Below are positions 63,838 to 64,000 of a stretch of DNA of 64,000 nucleotides, piece after piece. The stretch's first letter is position 1; each line of letters begins with the position of its first letter. Origin of the DNA: Solirubrobacter pauli (GTDB lineage Bacteria; Actinomycetota; Thermoleophilia; Solirubrobacterales; Solirubrobacteraceae). The translations under genes were made by a program, and so were the position numbers. Location of the stretch: assembly GCF_003633755.1 (NCBI RefSeq), contig NZ_RBIL01000001.1, forward strand, positions 1,659,426-1,723,425, read 5' to 3'. Under the pieces are notes generated by a model. That model was not told where the DNA came from. It ran no database searches and worked only from the letters and a program-made list of their open reading frames with translations.

Positions 63838-64000
63838 CTACCGCGCCGCGCCCAGGTAGAGCACCGCCGACACCGCCGTGGCGAGGTTCAGCGAGGACAC
63901 ACCCGGGCGCATCGGCAGCGCCACGCGCGCGTCGGCCACGGCCAGGAGCTCGTCGGTGAGGCCGTCGCGCTCCGTGCCGAAGGCGAGCAGCGCGCGTGGC
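63838..64000 (-). CDS. SpoU/TrmH-type RNA methyltransferase, C-terminal end only
   Basis: 54 codons are visible up to TAG 63838; the gene continues beyond the right edge. The C-terminal SPOUT motifs are clear: LLAFGTERDGL (motif 2-like), ALPMRPGVSSLNLATAVSAVLYLGAAR (motif 3, with the SLNLATA knot). It 2'-O-methylates tRNA or rRNA. The N-terminal part needed to name the target is missing. Confidence 0.88.
   Translation of the reverse strand, partial: PRALLAFGTERDGLTDELLAVADARVALPMRPGVSSLNLATAVSAVLYLGAAR

Overview
The window is very GC-rich, densely coded DNA from a bacterium. GTG, TTG and probably one CTG start, 4-bp ATGA/GTGA gene overlaps, a dnaX-ybaB-recR block, many secreted proteins with Pro/Thr-rich linkers and a basic C-terminal module, and a class-E succinate dehydrogenase all suggest a deep-branching actinobacterium. 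Thermoleophilia / Solirubrobacterales (Solirubrobacter or Conexibacter-like) is my inference; no 16S rRNA is present to prove it. The window looks chromosomal: I see no phage genes, transposase, CRISPR array or plasmid functions.

Layout. 1-3.3 kb: NmrA-like oxidoreductase divergent from an AraC-type regulator, then an aldo/keto reductase / O-methyltransferase pair. 3.3-6.1 kb: proteostasis operon hsp20-lon with a small membrane protein behind it. 6.1-12 kb: secreted protein, EAL phosphodiesterase, MBL hydrolase and an operon of two unrelated ion-antiporter families joined by a CBS protein. 12-17.1 kb: small regulators and conserved unknowns, malate dehydrogenase, site-2 protease. 17.1-20.8 kb: succinate dehydrogenase of the Cys-rich (SdhE) type. 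22.4-24.8 kb: lysC-asd. 24.8-27.2 kb: three secreted or anchored unknowns. 27.3-33.6 kb: recR, ybaB, dnaX, a large Alu-type SRP RNA, an ECF-like sigma factor and an LPXTG protein divergent from it. 33.6-34.2 kb: a gene-free, repeat-rich island. 34.2-53.7 kb: an exopolysaccharide (EPS) locus. 53.8-63.4 kb: secreted glycosidase-like protein, UspA-MFS-MarR operon, HAD phosphatase, HTH/SRPBCC pair, serine hydrolase, two-component system, SUFU-domain protein, tRNA-Val. The 3' edge has a small secreted Cys protein and a cut-off SpoU-type RNA methyltransferase.

How genes work together. The EPS locus holds an initiating sugar-phosphate transferase, a Wzz/tyrosine-kinase-like copolymerase, a CpsB-like PHP phosphatase, two Wzy-like ligases/polymerases, four glycosyltransferases, a Wzx flippase, nucleotide-sugar enzymes and a secreted GH39-like glycosidase. 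The glycosidase is preceded by a cyclic di-GMP-I (GEMM) riboswitch, and an EAL-domain protein is encoded elsewhere in the window. A second cross-window signal is a TAnnnT box exactly 7-8 nt before the start codon of nine first genes, and at the same distance from the predicted 5' end of the SRP RNA. This suggests many leaderless mRNAs here.
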